Under the pieces are notes generated by a model that was given only the letters and a program-made list of their open reading frames with translations, was not told the DNA's origin and did not search any database. Made by a program: the position numbers and the translations under genes. 64,000 nucleotides of DNA from BOG-994 sp049514215 (GTDB lineage: Bacteria; Pseudomonadota; Gammaproteobacteria; Burkholderiales; Burkholderiaceae_D), in assembly GCA_049514215.1 (NCBI GenBank), contig JBEKVI010000006.1, forward strand, positions 96,618 to 160,617. Direction: 5' to 3'. This document shows, piece after piece, positions 8,696 through 16,836 of this stretch; the stretch's first letter is position 1; each line of letters opens with the position of its first letter.

Positions 8696-9508
8696 GTGTC
8701 TAGCGCACCCCCGACATTCCTGATCGAGATCGACAGCCTGAGTTTCGCCTACACGGCCAGGCAGGTTCTTTCCGGAGTCAATATGCGCTTTGGACGAGGT
8801 CAGGTCGTTGCGGTCATGGGAACCTCCGGGTCCGGCAAGACCACCATTTTGCGACTGATCGGGGGCCAGATCACGCCACAGTCGGGTTCCGTAAAAGTAG
8901 CGGGACAAGCAGTTCACATGCTGGACAAAGAGGGGCTCTACGAGCTCCGGCGCAAGATGGGGATGCTGTTCCAGTTTGGCGCCCTGTTTACCGACCTCAC
9001 TGTCTTCGAGAACGTCGCATTCCCATTGCGCGAGCATACGGACCTGCGGGAATCGCTCATCCGGGACCTGGTTCTCATGAAGCTGCAGGCTGTGGGACTG
9101 CGCGGAGCGCATGCCTTGCGCACCGGAGAGATATCTGGGGGCATGGCAAGACGCGTGGCGCTGGCCCGCGCCATAGCGCTTGATCCCCAGATCATCATGT
9201 ACGACGAGCCCTTTGCCGGACTCGATCCAATTTCACTAGGCGTGACCGCGAATCTGATCAAGCGATTGAATACCGCTCTGGGCGCCACCTCCATCATGGT
9301 CACCCACGAGGTGCAGCAGAGTTTTGCGATCGCCGACTATGTCTATTTCATCGCCGCCGGCAAGGTCGCAGCGGAGGGAACTCCCGAAGATCTCATGGCA
9401 TCGACCGACCCCTTCGTTCGCCAATTCGTCGATGCGGCCCCTGATGGACCCGTCGGATTCCAGTATCCGGCTCGGCCGTACGCCGTCGATCTGGGTATGA
9501 GTTCATGA
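8696..9508 (+). CDS. mlaF: Phospholipid transport ABC ATPase MlaF
   Basis: A 270-residue ATPase of the MlaFEDB inner-membrane complex that moves phospholipid between inner membrane and periplasmic MlaC, maintaining outer-membrane lipid asymmetry. Walker A is GTSGSGKT (42-49), the signature is ISGGM (146-150), and Walker B is IIMYDE (166-171). The start is a GTG at 8696; the body matches the family (about 270). It overlaps mlaE by 4 bases. First gene of mlaF-mlaE-mlaD-mlaA-mlaC-mlaB, the betaproteobacterial order. Confidence 0.95.
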   Translation: MSSAPPTFLIEIDSLSFAYTARQVLSGVNMRFGRGQVVAVMGTSGSGKTTILRLIGGQITPQSGSVKVAGQAVHMLDKEGLYELRRKMGMLFQFGALFTDLTVFENVAFPLREHTDLRESLIRDLVLMKLQAVGLRGAHALRTGEISGGMARRVALARAIALDPQIIMYDEPFAGLDPISLGVTANLIKRLNTALGATSIMVTHEVQQSFAIADYVYFIAAGKVAAEGTPEDLMASTDPFVRQFVDAAPDGPVGFQYPARPYAVDLGMSS

Positions 9509-10287
9509 CCGACTTCATCGAGCAAGTCGGGGCCTGGTGCGCGGAAGGTATACGCCGATTGGGATACGGCGCGCGTTTTTTCGTCGTTGTGTTGGGCAAG
9601 ACGCCTTTTGCCATACGCCGATTCGGTCTGGTTCGCGATCAAATTCACTTCATCGGCAATTACTCCCTGCTCATCATCCTCGTTTCGGGATTGTTTATCG
9701 GCTTTGTTCTGGGACTGCAGGGTTATTACACATTGCAGACATTTGGCTCTGAGGAACTGCTGGGAAGGCTGGTCGCGCTTTCGTTGTTCCGCGAGTTGGG
9801 TCCGGTCATCACAGCTTTGCTGTATGCTGGCCGCGCCGGAACTTCGCTCACGGCAGAGATCGGTTTGATGAAGGCAGGCGAGCAGATCTCGGCGATGGAA
9901 ATGATGGCGGTCGATCCACTTGCGCGCGTGTTTGCTCCCCGGTTTGTGGCAGGCGTTATTTCCGTTCCGATCCTCTCCCTGCTGTTCTCGGCCATCGGCG
10001 TGTTCGGAGGCTATCTGATTGGCGTGCGGCTCGTCGGCGTGGACGCGGGCGCTTTCTGGTCGCAGATGCAAGCGGGCGTGGACATTGTCCGCGACTTGGG
10101 AAACGGTATTTTGAAGAGCCTCGTGTTTGGTATCGCGGTGACCTTCATCGCGCTCTACCAGGGATTCGAGGCCGAGCCGACCCCCGAGGGCGTCTCGCGA
10201 GCCACGACGCGCACGGTGGTAAGTTCGTCGCTGACCGTGCTGGGCCTCGATTTCATTCTGACCGCAATGATGTTTGGTGGAAGGTAG
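9505..10287 (+). CDS. mlaE: Phospholipid transport permease MlaE
   Basis: A 260-residue MlaE/Ttg2B-type permease with five or so hydrophobic segments and the conserved family core LSLFRELGPVITALLYAGRAG and AEIGLMKAGEQ. It forms a dimer at the centre of the MlaFEDB complex. ATG overlaps the mlaF stop (4 bases), and the end lies 7 bases before the mlaD start, so the three are co-translated. Length is exactly typical. No defect is seen. Confidence 0.95.
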   Translation: MTDFIEQVGAWCAEGIRRLGYGARFFVVVLGKTPFAIRRFGLVRDQIHFIGNYSLLIILVSGLFIGFVLGLQGYYTLQTFGSEELLGRLVALSLFRELGPVITALLYAGRAGTSLTAEIGLMKAGEQISAMEMMAVDPLARVFAPRFVAGVISVPILSLLFSAIGVFGGYLIGVRLVGVDAGAFWSQMQAGVDIVRDLGNGILKSLVFGIAVTFIALYQGFEAEPTPEGVSRATTRTVVSSSLTVLGLDFILTAMMFGGR

Positions 10288-10294
10288 GCATCGG

Positions 10295-10894
10295 ATGAAC
10301 AAGAAAAGCACAGATTTTGCAGTGGGTCTTTTCGTCATCGCCGGAATGGTGGCGTTGCTGTTTTTGTCCCTGAAGGCGGGAAACCTCACTTCGATTGACT
10401 TCTCGTCCCGCACTTATCTCGTGCGCGCCAAATTCGACAATATCGGTGGTCTGAAGGTCAGGGCACCCGTGCGCAGCGCGGGCGTCGTGGTGGGGCGCGT
10501 GGAGCGGATCGATTTCGATAACCATACCTATCAAGCTGTGGCGACGCTCGCGATCAATGACCAGTTTCACTTCCCGAAGGACACCGCGGCCAAGATCCTG
10601 ACCTCGGGTCTGCTGGGCGAGCAATATATCGGCATGGATCCGGGCGGCGATCCGGATATGCTGGCGGCGGGCGATCAGATCCAAAACACCCAATCGGCCG
10701 TTGTCCTGGAGAACCTGATTAGTCAATTTCTCTTCAGCAAGGCGGCCGAGCCCAGCAACTCCGATGCGCAAAAAGGCGACGACTCGGGCAACGGCTCGCC
10801 CCCGAAGCCCAACGGACCTGATCTGAGCGTGCCCTCTCCCAACGCCGGGGGCGGGTCATCGAAATCCGCCCCGGGAAAGGACAAGAAACCATGA
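10295..10894 (+). CDS. mlaD: Phospholipid transport MCE-domain protein MlaD
   Basis: A 199-residue protein with one N-terminal transmembrane helix (FAVGLFVIAGMVALLFLSLK, about residues 8-27) and a periplasmic MCE domain (about 38-117). It forms the hexameric ring through which lipid passes. The final 50 residues are Pro/Gly/Ser-rich and probably disordered. The ATG at 10295 has GGAAGG about 10 bases before it; a TTG at 10274 in the same frame would only add seven residues inside mlaE. It overlaps mlaA by 4 bases. Confidence 0.94.
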   Translation: MNKKSTDFAVGLFVIAGMVALLFLSLKAGNLTSIDFSSRTYLVRAKFDNIGGLKVRAPVRSAGVVVGRVERIDFDNHTYQAVATLAINDQFHFPKDTAAKILTSGLLGEQYIGMDPGGDPDMLAAGDQIQNTQSAVVLENLISQFLFSKAAEPSNSDAQKGDDSGNGSPPKPNGPDLSVPSPNAGGGSSKSAPGKDKKP

Positions 10895-11688
10895 CATGCG
10901 TGATTGGCGAGCGGTGCGTACGGCTGGTCGGTCTGGCCCTACTGATGGGCGCTGTGACATTTTTCTCGGGGTGCGCCGCCACCGCTCCCGATCCTCGCGA
11001 TCCTCTTGAGGGGATCAATCGTGCGACCTACAAGCTCAATGATGCTCTGGATAAGGCGGTTTTAAAGCCGGTCGCGCAAGGCTACAACGCCGTTTTGCCG
11101 CAACCGGTGCGCAATTGTGTGGGCAACGTGTTCGGGAATATCGGAGATCTCTACACCGGGGTAAACAATTTGCTCGAGGGTAATGCGCAAGACGCCGCGA
11201 CGGACGTGTGCCGCGTCGCGGTGAACTCGACAATGGGTGTTCTGGGCTGCTTTGACGTTGCATCCAGTGGAGGCTTGCCCAAGCATAAGAAGGACTTTGG
11301 CATCACCCTGGGCGTTTGGGGCATCGGACCTGGACCGTACCTGGTACTGCCTTTCTTTGGCCCAAGCGATGTGCGTGACGGGGTAGGCCTGGTCGCGGAC
11401 CTCTACGCTGACCCGATCGGTTACATCTATCCGGTTTGGCAGCGCAATACGATCGAAGTTGTCCGGATCATCGACACCCGCGCCTCCTTACTGGGTGCAG
11501 GCAATCTTTTACAAGGCGCAGCGCTCGATGAATATGTGTTTGTCCGCGACGGCTGGTTCACGCGCCGCCGCAGCCAGATTTACAATGGAAATCCCCCGGA
11601 TGAACCCGATTCAGATGCGGACGAGCCCGGGGTCAATCCACAGCAAGGGACTCAGCCGTCCAACAAGGCGGCTCCCACAGCAAAATGA
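10891..11688 (+). CDS. mlaA: Outer-membrane lipoprotein MlaA (VacJ)
   Basis: A 265-residue lipoprotein. The signal peptide ends in a lipobox-like FSGC at about residues 25-28, so the cysteine would be acylated. The MlaA domain follows (DPLEGINRATYKLND, then the conserved GVWGIGPGPYLVLPFFGPS stretch). With a porin, MlaA removes phospholipid from the outer leaflet of the outer membrane and passes it to MlaC. Its placement between mlaD and mlaC is the beta-type order; in E. coli it is elsewhere. The C-terminal 40 residues are acidic and low complexity. ATGA overlap with mlaD. Confidence 0.94.
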   Translation: MTCVIGERCVRLVGLALLMGAVTFFSGCAATAPDPRDPLEGINRATYKLNDALDKAVLKPVAQGYNAVLPQPVRNCVGNVFGNIGDLYTGVNNLLEGNAQDAATDVCRVAVNSTMGVLGCFDVASSGGLPKHKKDFGITLGVWGIGPGPYLVLPFFGPSDVRDGVGLVADLYADPIGYIYPVWQRNTIEVVRIIDTRASLLGAGNLLQGAALDEYVFVRDGWFTRRRSQIYNGNPPDEPDSDADEPGVNPQQGTQPSNKAAPTAK

Positions 11689-11775
11689 ATTCAGAACGGC
11701 ACTGCTTGTGCGCGGATCCGGCGACGGAACGTTCTCGAAGAGGGAACGTCCAACCTGCGCGCACAGAGCCGAATT

Positions 11776-11781
11776 AGGAGG
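11776..11781 (+). promoter_or_regulatory. Strong ribosome binding site fixing the mlaC start
   Basis: A perfect AGGAGG lies 5 bases before the ATG at 11787. A competing ATG at 11783 is out of frame and too close, so the site decides the start. It follows a 98-base gap after mlaA, suggesting mlaC is translated more strongly than the coupled genes, in keeping with its role as a soluble shuttle. Confidence 0.7.
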
Positions 11782-11786
11782 AATGT

Positions 11787-12455
11787 ATGCAGAACGGAAA
11801 TAGATCGCGGTGGCTAGGCAGTTGGATCGCATTTCTCGTGGTCGTCTTGAGTGTGTCCTCTGGGCCGGTCGTGGCGGCTGACGCTACCGAGGCTCCCGAC
11901 GTCCTTGTCAAGAAGGTCGTATCGGATGTCATGGATACGGCGAAGAAGGACTCCGACATCCAGTCGGGAAACATCAGCAAGATCAATGCGCTGGTGGAGT
12001 CAAAGATCCTTCCGTACGTGGACTTCAACAAAATGACGGCCAGCGCGGTGGGTCGAAATTGGGCAAGCGCCAGCCCCGAGCAACAGGGTCAAATCACCGA
12101 ACAATTCAAGAGGCTATTGACCTATACCTACTCTGGCGCACTCTCACAGATTCGTGACCAGACCATTCAGTACAAACCGTTTCGAGCGGATCCTGCCGAT
12201 ACCCTGGTCCAAGTCAATACCGAGGTCGTCAACACCCGGGGCGGCGAACCGGTGCAATTGAATTACAAGCTTCAAAAAGAAGCCGATGGATGGAAGATCA
12301 TCGACGTGAACGTGCTTGGCGTCTGGTTGGTCCAAAACTATCGCAATACCTTTGCCCAGCAGGTGACTTCGGGCGGCATTGACGGACTCATCAAGGCATT
12401 GAAGGATAAGAATGACTCTTTGGCGGCCAGCGGTCCCCAGAAAGGCAAGGCATAG
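11787..12455 (+). CDS. mlaC: Periplasmic phospholipid-binding protein MlaC
   Basis: A 222-residue protein of the Tol/Ttg2D (MlaC) family. The signal peptide runs to about residue 31 (AFLVVVLSVSSGPVVAA). The mature part contains typical elements such as ILPYVDFNKMTASAVGRNW and DGWKIIDVNVLGVWLVQNYR. It carries phospholipid between MlaA and MlaFEDB in the periplasm. Start set by a strong AGGAGG. It shares its last base with the GTG of mlaB. Length is normal (about 210). Confidence 0.95.
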   Translation: MQNGNRSRWLGSWIAFLVVVLSVSSGPVVAADATEAPDVLVKKVVSDVMDTAKKDSDIQSGNISKINALVESKILPYVDFNKMTASAVGRNWASASPEQQGQITEQFKRLLTYTYSGALSQIRDQTIQYKPFRADPADTLVQVNTEVVNTRGGEPVQLNYKLQKEADGWKIIDVNVLGVWLVQNYRNTFAQQVTSGGIDGLIKALKDKNDSLAASGPQKGKA

Positions 12456-12799
12456 TGACCTATACGGTCTCAGAGCCCATTACCATGGCTGTGGCGAGCG
12501 AGGCGCTCGTCGCCGGCAATGCGGCGATCGAGGCCGGTCAGAGCGAGTTCTCGCTATCGAATCTGACGGGTTCCGATTCCTCTGCGTTGGCCGTGCTCCT
12601 GGCTTGGCAGCGTCGCGCGACGCGACAGAGCCGGTCGCTGCGCTTTGTTGATGTTCCCTCCGAGATCGTGCAGTTTGCGATGCTGTATGGAATCCAGGCG
12701 TTTCTGCCTGGCTTTCCGGATTCCCCCCTCCCCACACTGCAGGGACAACCTGTAAGCCCGCGCGCCAGCAGTCCTGCTGACAATTCGCACCGACACTGA
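12455..12799 (+). CDS. mlaB: STAS-domain protein MlaB
   Basis: A 114-residue STAS-domain protein, starting at a GTG that overlaps the mlaC stop by one base. Residues about 30-65 (ALAVLLAWQRRATRQ preceded by the SDSSALAVL helix) match the conserved STAS strand-helix with the DSSAL motif. MlaB binds MlaF and is needed for assembly and ATPase activity of the complex. The final 20 or so residues (Pro/Ser-rich) are extra. Similarity in this small family is low, but position and motif make the call secure. Confidence 0.87.
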   Translation: MTYTVSEPITMAVASEALVAGNAAIEAGQSEFSLSNLTGSDSSALAVLLAWQRRATRQSRSLRFVDVPSEIVQFAMLYGIQAFLPGFPDSPLPTLQGQPVSPRASSPADNSHRH

Positions 12800-12863
12800 C
12801 GCCAACAGGGTTTTTGCCTGGCATGGACCTGCGGGTCCAAAAAACTGCACGTTCGTGCTGGCC

Positions 12864-12869
12864 TATAAT
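12864..12869 (+). promoter_or_regulatory. Candidate -10 box for the ABC exporter pair
   Basis: TATAAT lies 26 bases before the ATG at 12895, in a 95-base gap that ends the mla operon. A GGACC/GGTCC hairpin (about 12829-12842) lies just ahead. The -35 hexamer is not clear. Confidence 0.4.
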
Positions 12870-12894
12870 CGAAGAATTTGTCCGGTCCCCGTCC

Positions 12895-13815
12895 ATGATG
12901 TCGGTCGCCATTCGCATTGAGAACGTAAAAAAGCGCTATGGGGCGCTTCAAGCACTTGCAGGGGTCAGTCTGGAAATCGGCGCGGGCGAATTTTTCGGGC
13001 TCCTGGGCCCCAATGGGGCCGGGAAAACCACCCTCATCTCGATTATCGCGGGACTAACGCACGCTGACGAAGGCAGCGTGTCAGTCCTCGGCCGTGACGT
13101 CGTTGCCGACTCGAGATCGAGCCGCAAGCTGCTAGGCGTCGTACCGCAGGAATTGGTGTTCGACCCCTTCTTTACCGTGCGCGAGACTCTGAAAATTCAG
13201 TCGGGGTACTTCGGGTTGACCCGAAATGACGACTGGATCGATGAAGTTATGTTGCACCTGGATCTCACCGGCAAGGCGAACGTCAACATGCGGGCGCTTT
13301 CGGGAGGCATGAAACGGCGCGTCCTCGTCGCGCAGGCTCTGGTTCACAAGCCACCCGTCATCGTGCTCGACGAGCCAACCGCCGGCGTGGACGTCGAATT
13401 GCGTCAAACGCTTTGGCAATTCGTCCGACGGCTCAATGAAGAGGGTCACACCGTCGTCCTCACGACGCACTATCTGGAGGAAGCCCAAGCCCTGTGCGAA
13501 CGCATCGCCATGCTCAAGGCGGGCAAAGTCGTGGCGCTCGACTCGACTCCCGCGCTGCTCGAGCGGGTCTCGGGGCGGCAGTTGCTGCTGACCTTCAAGT
13601 CCGGGCACCTGCCGCCGGATCTGCGCGCCTATGCGTCCGATCCCGAGGGAGCTGTAACGGCCCGCAAAGTTGCGTTGCGGCTCTATGACATTGGAACCAT
13701 CGAGATGATCCTGGCGCGCTGTCGCAGTGTGGGCGCGGAACTCGAAGATGTGGAACTCCAAAGCCCCGATCTGGAAGATGTCTTCGTCCAGGTCATGCAA
13801 GGAGCCCATGCGTGA
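12895..13815 (+). CDS. ABC transporter ATP-binding protein (YadG type)
   Basis: A 306-residue ATPase. Walker A is GPNGAGKT (38-45), the signature is LSGGM within ALSGGMKRR, and Walker B is VIVLDEPTAGVD, with a C-terminal domain of about 70 residues as in YadG/NatA-like exporters. It pairs with the ABC-2 permease that overlaps it by 4 bases. Substrate unknown. This pair sits between mla and ibaG-murA in many Betaproteobacteria, which suggests an envelope role (inference). The ATG at 12895 is preferred over an in-frame TTG at 12814, whose extra residues do not fit the family. Confidence 0.9.
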   Translation: MMSVAIRIENVKKRYGALQALAGVSLEIGAGEFFGLLGPNGAGKTTLISIIAGLTHADEGSVSVLGRDVVADSRSSRKLLGVVPQELVFDPFFTVRETLKIQSGYFGLTRNDDWIDEVMLHLDLTGKANVNMRALSGGMKRRVLVAQALVHKPPVIVLDEPTAGVDVELRQTLWQFVRRLNEEGHTVVLTTHYLEEAQALCERIAMLKAGKVVALDSTPALLERVSGRQLLLTFKSGHLPPDLRAYASDPEGAVTARKVALRLYDIGTIEMILARCRSVGAELEDVELQSPDLEDVFVQVMQGAHA

Positions 13816-14657
13816 CTAGCCAGCCGCTCGAGCCCGTCCATGCGGTCGCACCGCTCGTGGCCCGCTTCGCGCCGCCCGGCAGCCGCGCCCACTACTCGCC
13901 GTTTACCGGCTTTCGGACCCTGTTCTACAAGGAATCACTGCGCTTTTGGAAAGTCAGTTTTCAGACGGTCGGCGCGCCCATCCTCACCGCGGTGCTCTAT
14001 CTACTGATTTTTGCGCACGTTCTGGAAAATCACGTCAAGGTCTTCGACCGCGTGGGCTATACCGCCTTTTTGATTCCGGGGCTCGTCATGATGTCGATGC
14101 TTCAGAACGCATTCGCCAACAGCGTCTCTTCGCTCATCCAGTCCAAAATCAGCGGCAATCTGGTCTTCATTCTGCTGCCGCCTTTGTCTCACTGGGATAT
14201 CTTCTCGGCTTACGTTCTGGCTGCGATTTTGCGCGCCGCGGTCGTCGGAGTGGGGGTCCTCCTGGCGACGATCTGGTTTGCCTGGGAAACCCCGGCAGCG
14301 CCGGTCTGGATCCTTGTGTTCGCCCTTCTGGGTTCGGCGGTCATGGGCAGTCTGGGCTTGGTCGCCGGGATCTGGGCTGAAAAATTTGACCAGGTTGCGG
14401 CCTTCCAGAATTTTCTCATCATGCCCGCTACGTTTCTTTCGGGCGTCTTCTACTCGATCCGTTCATTGCCGAGCTTCTGGCAGGCGGTGTCCCACGCGAA
14501 TCCCTTTTTCTACATGATCGACGGTTTTCGATACGGTTTCTTTGGTGTCTCGGATGTCTCGCCCTGGCTGAGCCTGGCCGTCGTTGGGACGACCTTCCTG
14601 GCGTGCGCTGGCATCGCCGTTCGACTTCTGAAAACCGGCTACAAACTTAGGCCCTGA
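13812..14657 (+). CDS. ABC-2 type permease (YadH type)
   Basis: A 281-residue ABC-2 membrane protein with six hydrophobic segments. Typical features are the cytoplasmic amphipathic start (TLFYKESLRFWKVSFQTVGA), the GLVMMSMLQNAFANS helix and the FLSGVFYSIRSLP loop. It starts at a GTG overlapping the ATPase stop by 4 bases and forms the membrane half of that exporter. Length is slightly above YadH (256) because of 25 extra N-terminal residues. The function of the pair is not established. Confidence 0.9.
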   Translation: MTSQPLEPVHAVAPLVARFAPPGSRAHYSPFTGFRTLFYKESLRFWKVSFQTVGAPILTAVLYLLIFAHVLENHVKVFDRVGYTAFLIPGLVMMSMLQNAFANSVSSLIQSKISGNLVFILLPPLSHWDIFSAYVLAAILRAAVVGVGVLLATIWFAWETPAAPVWILVFALLGSAVMGSLGLVAGIWAEKFDQVAAFQNFLIMPATFLSGVFYSIRSLPSFWQAVSHANPFFYMIDGFRYGFFGVSDVSPWLSLAVVGTTFLACAGIAVRLLKTGYKLRP

Positions 14658-14658
14658 C

Positions 14659-14904
14659 ATGCTTCCCACTCCAGACGAGGTTAGACAATATATTCTTGCG
14701 GGACTGACTTGCGAGCACGTCACGGTCTCGGGCGACGGTCAGCATTTCGAAGCACTCATCGTGAGTCCGGCCTTCCATGGACAGCGCCTCGTTCAGCGTC
14801 ACCAGCTCGTCTACCGGGCTCTGGGCGATCGGATGCGCGCTGAGATCCACGCCCTTTCGATGAAGACTCTCACACCCGAAGAATGGCAGACCCAGCGTGG
14901 ATAA
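14659..14904 (+). CDS. ibaG: BolA/IbaG family protein
   Basis: An 81-residue BolA-fold protein. It has the (V/L)xGDGxHFExxIVSxxFxGxxxVxRHxxVY pattern (VSGDGQHFEALIVSPAFHG, then RLVQRHQLVYRALGD). IbaG binds [2Fe-2S] with monothiol glutaredoxin and influences acid resistance and cell-envelope traits. It follows the permease by one base and overlaps murA by 8 bases, the conserved ibaG-murA arrangement. Length is typical. Confidence 0.92.
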   Translation: MLPTPDEVRQYILAGLTCEHVTVSGDGQHFEALIVSPAFHGQRLVQRHQLVYRALGDRMRAEIHALSMKTLTPEEWQTQRG

Positions 14905-16177
14905 GCTGCTGATCTCGGGGGGAAATCGTCTAAGCGGTGAGGTGAGGGTAAGCGGCGCAAAAAATGCCGCCCTTCCAATCCTGTGCGCGAGCCTGTTGAC
15001 CCCGGGGCCGTTAACGCTGACCAACGTTCCCCGTTTGCGTGACGTCGCGACCATACTTAGGCTGCTGCGCCAGATGGGGGTCGAGGTCGAGCAGGGGCGC
15101 TCTGAGCTCACCATTAGCGCCCGCGAACTGACGCGGCTAGAAGCTCCTTACGACCTGGTCAAGACCATGCGCGCCTCGATCCTGGTGCTCGGCCCCCTGC
15201 TGGCCCGCTTTGGTGAGGCCCGTGTTTCACTGCCGGGGGGATGCGCGATCGGCGCTCGCCCCGTTGACCAGCACATCAAGGGCCTCGAGGCCATGGGTGC
15301 GTCGATCGAGATCGAGGCCGGCTATATCGTCGCTCGAGCGCGGCGCCTGCTCGGGGCGCGCATCGTGACCGACATGGTTACAGTGACCGGTACGGAAAAC
15401 CTCATGATGGCTGCCGTACTGGCCCACGGTGAGACGGTCCTTGAGAACGCCGCCCGGGAACCCGAGGTGGTCGATCTCGCCGAGGTGCTGGTGGGCATGG
15501 GAGCGAAGATCTCGGGTGCGGGCTCGGATCGCATAGTCATTGAGGGAGTGGCGCAGCTGCATGGAACTCGGCATCGAATCATGCCGGACCGGATCGAGGC
15601 TGGGACTTTTCTGTGCGCGGTGGCCGCGACCGGCGGCGACGTCACCCTCGTGGATGCGCGCCCCTCAACGCTCGATGCGATGGTGACCAAGCTGCGGGCC
15701 GCCGGCGTTGGCATCGACTGCGGGTCCGACTCGGTGCGCGTTTGGGCTGAGAAGACGGAGGCGCGTGGGCGGCTAAAGCCGATGAATATTCGTACCTCCG
15801 AATATCCGGCCTTTCCAACTGACATGCAAGCGCAGTTTATGGCCTTGAACTGCATCGCGGCCGGGACCAGCCGTGTGACAGAAACGATCTTCGAGAACCG
15901 CTTCATGCATGTGGCCGAACTTAGCCGGCTGGGTGCCGACATCGAGATTGAGGGCAACACCGCAATCGTCAAAGGACGACCCATTCTTTGTGGCGCGGCC
16001 GTCATGGCCACGGACCTGCGTGCCTCGGCAGGATTGGTCATCGGGGCCTTGATGGCTCAAGGTGAAACGACCATCGACCGGATTTACCACTTGGACCGCG
16101 GCTACGAGAAAATGGAGGTCAAGCTCGCGCATCTGGGGGCGCAGATCGAGCGGCGCCCTGGGGAGGAGATCAGTTGA
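14897..16177 (+). CDS. murA: UDP-N-acetylglucosamine 1-carboxyvinyltransferase MurA
   Basis: A 426-residue enzyme making the first committed peptidoglycan precursor from UDP-GlcNAc and PEP. It has the two-domain EPSP-synthase-like fold. The catalytic Cys116 lies in PGGCAIGARPVDQH (the fosfomycin target). N-terminal GAKNAALPILCASLL and C-terminal DLRASAGLVIGALMA are canonical. It starts at a GTG inside the end of ibaG and its stop overlaps the TTG of hisG, so the his operon is fused translationally to murA. Length is normal (about 420). Confidence 0.97.
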   Translation: MDKLLISGGNRLSGEVRVSGAKNAALPILCASLLTPGPLTLTNVPRLRDVATILRLLRQMGVEVEQGRSELTISARELTRLEAPYDLVKTMRASILVLGPLLARFGEARVSLPGGCAIGARPVDQHIKGLEAMGASIEIEAGYIVARARRLLGARIVTDMVTVTGTENLMMAAVLAHGETVLENAAREPEVVDLAEVLVGMGAKISGAGSDRIVIEGVAQLHGTRHRIMPDRIEAGTFLCAVAATGGDVTLVDARPSTLDAMVTKLRAAGVGIDCGSDSVRVWAEKTEARGRLKPMNIRTSEYPAFPTDMQAQFMALNCIAAGTSRVTETIFENRFMHVAELSRLGADIEIEGNTAIVKGRPILCGAAVMATDLRASAGLVIGALMAQGETTIDRIYHLDRGYEKMEVKLAHLGAQIERRPGEEIS

Positions 16178-16836
16178 CAGCACCTCTGACGCTGGCTCTC
16201 TCGAAAGGCCGGATTTTCACCGAGACCGTACCCCTTCTCGCGCGGGCCGGAATCGTGGTCGCCGAGGATCCCGAAGTCTCGCGTCGGCTGATCCTCGAGA
16301 CCTCGCGAGCCGATTTGCGGATCATCATTGTTCGCGCGGCCGATGTACCCACCTACGTCCAGTACGGCGCGGCCGATATCGGTGTGGCCGGAAAGGATGT
16401 CCTGCTCGAGCACGGCACCGAGGGGCTGTACCAACCCATTGATTTGGGGATCGCGAAATGCCGCATGTCGGTCGCGGTACCGGAAGGATTCGGCTACCAA
16501 AACGCGGTGCGTCAAGGCGCTCGCCTGCGGGTAGCAACCAAATACCTGCGCACCGCGCGCGAGCACTTCGCGGCCAAAGGGGTCCACGTGGATCTGATCA
16601 AGCTCTACGGCTCCATGGAGCTCGCACCCCTGATCGGATTAGCGGATGCGATCGTGGATCTAGTCTCGAGTGGGCATACCCTGCGAGCCAATCATCTGGT
16701 CGAGGTCGAGCAGATTATGGCGATCTCTGCCAAGCTGATCGTCAATCAGGCGGCGCTCAAGCTCAAGCGAGCCGCGATCCAGCCGCTTCTGGAGATGTTT
16801 GCCGATGTCACGGCCCAGCAGGGAGTTGCGAAATGA
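16174..16836 (+). CDS. hisG: ATP phosphoribosyltransferase, short form HisG(S)
   Basis: A 220-residue catalytic subunit for the first step of histidine synthesis (ATP + PRPP). It has the SKGRIFTETVPLL opening, the GxADIGVAGKD stretch and the PRPP-binding DLVSSGHTLRANHL. It lacks the roughly 80-residue regulatory domain of long HisG, so by family knowledge it needs HisZ, which is not in this window. It starts at a TTG overlapping murA by 4 bases and ends overlapping hisD by 4. First of eight his genes in pathway-cluster order GDCBHAFIE. Confidence 0.96.
   Translation: MTAPLTLALSKGRIFTETVPLLARAGIVVAEDPEVSRRLILETSRADLRIIIVRAADVPTYVQYGAADIGVAGKDVLLEHGTEGLYQPIDLGIAKCRMSVAVPEGFGYQNAVRQGARLRVATKYLRTAREHFAAKGVHVDLIKLYGSMELAPLIGLADAIVDLVSSGHTLRANHLVEVEQIMAISAKLIVNQAALKLKRAAIQPLLEMFADVTAQQGVAK

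Noticed and set aside
9343..10413. Long minus-strand open frame of 356 codons opposite mlaFED
   Set aside because: It lies fully antisense to mlaE and mlaD, which have clear family motifs, and its translation is low-complexity Arg/Gln/His-rich with no recognisable domain.
16458..16832. N-terminal extension of hisD upstream of 16833
   Set aside because: This frame lies inside hisG; the hisD family similarity begins at the ATG overlapping the hisG stop.
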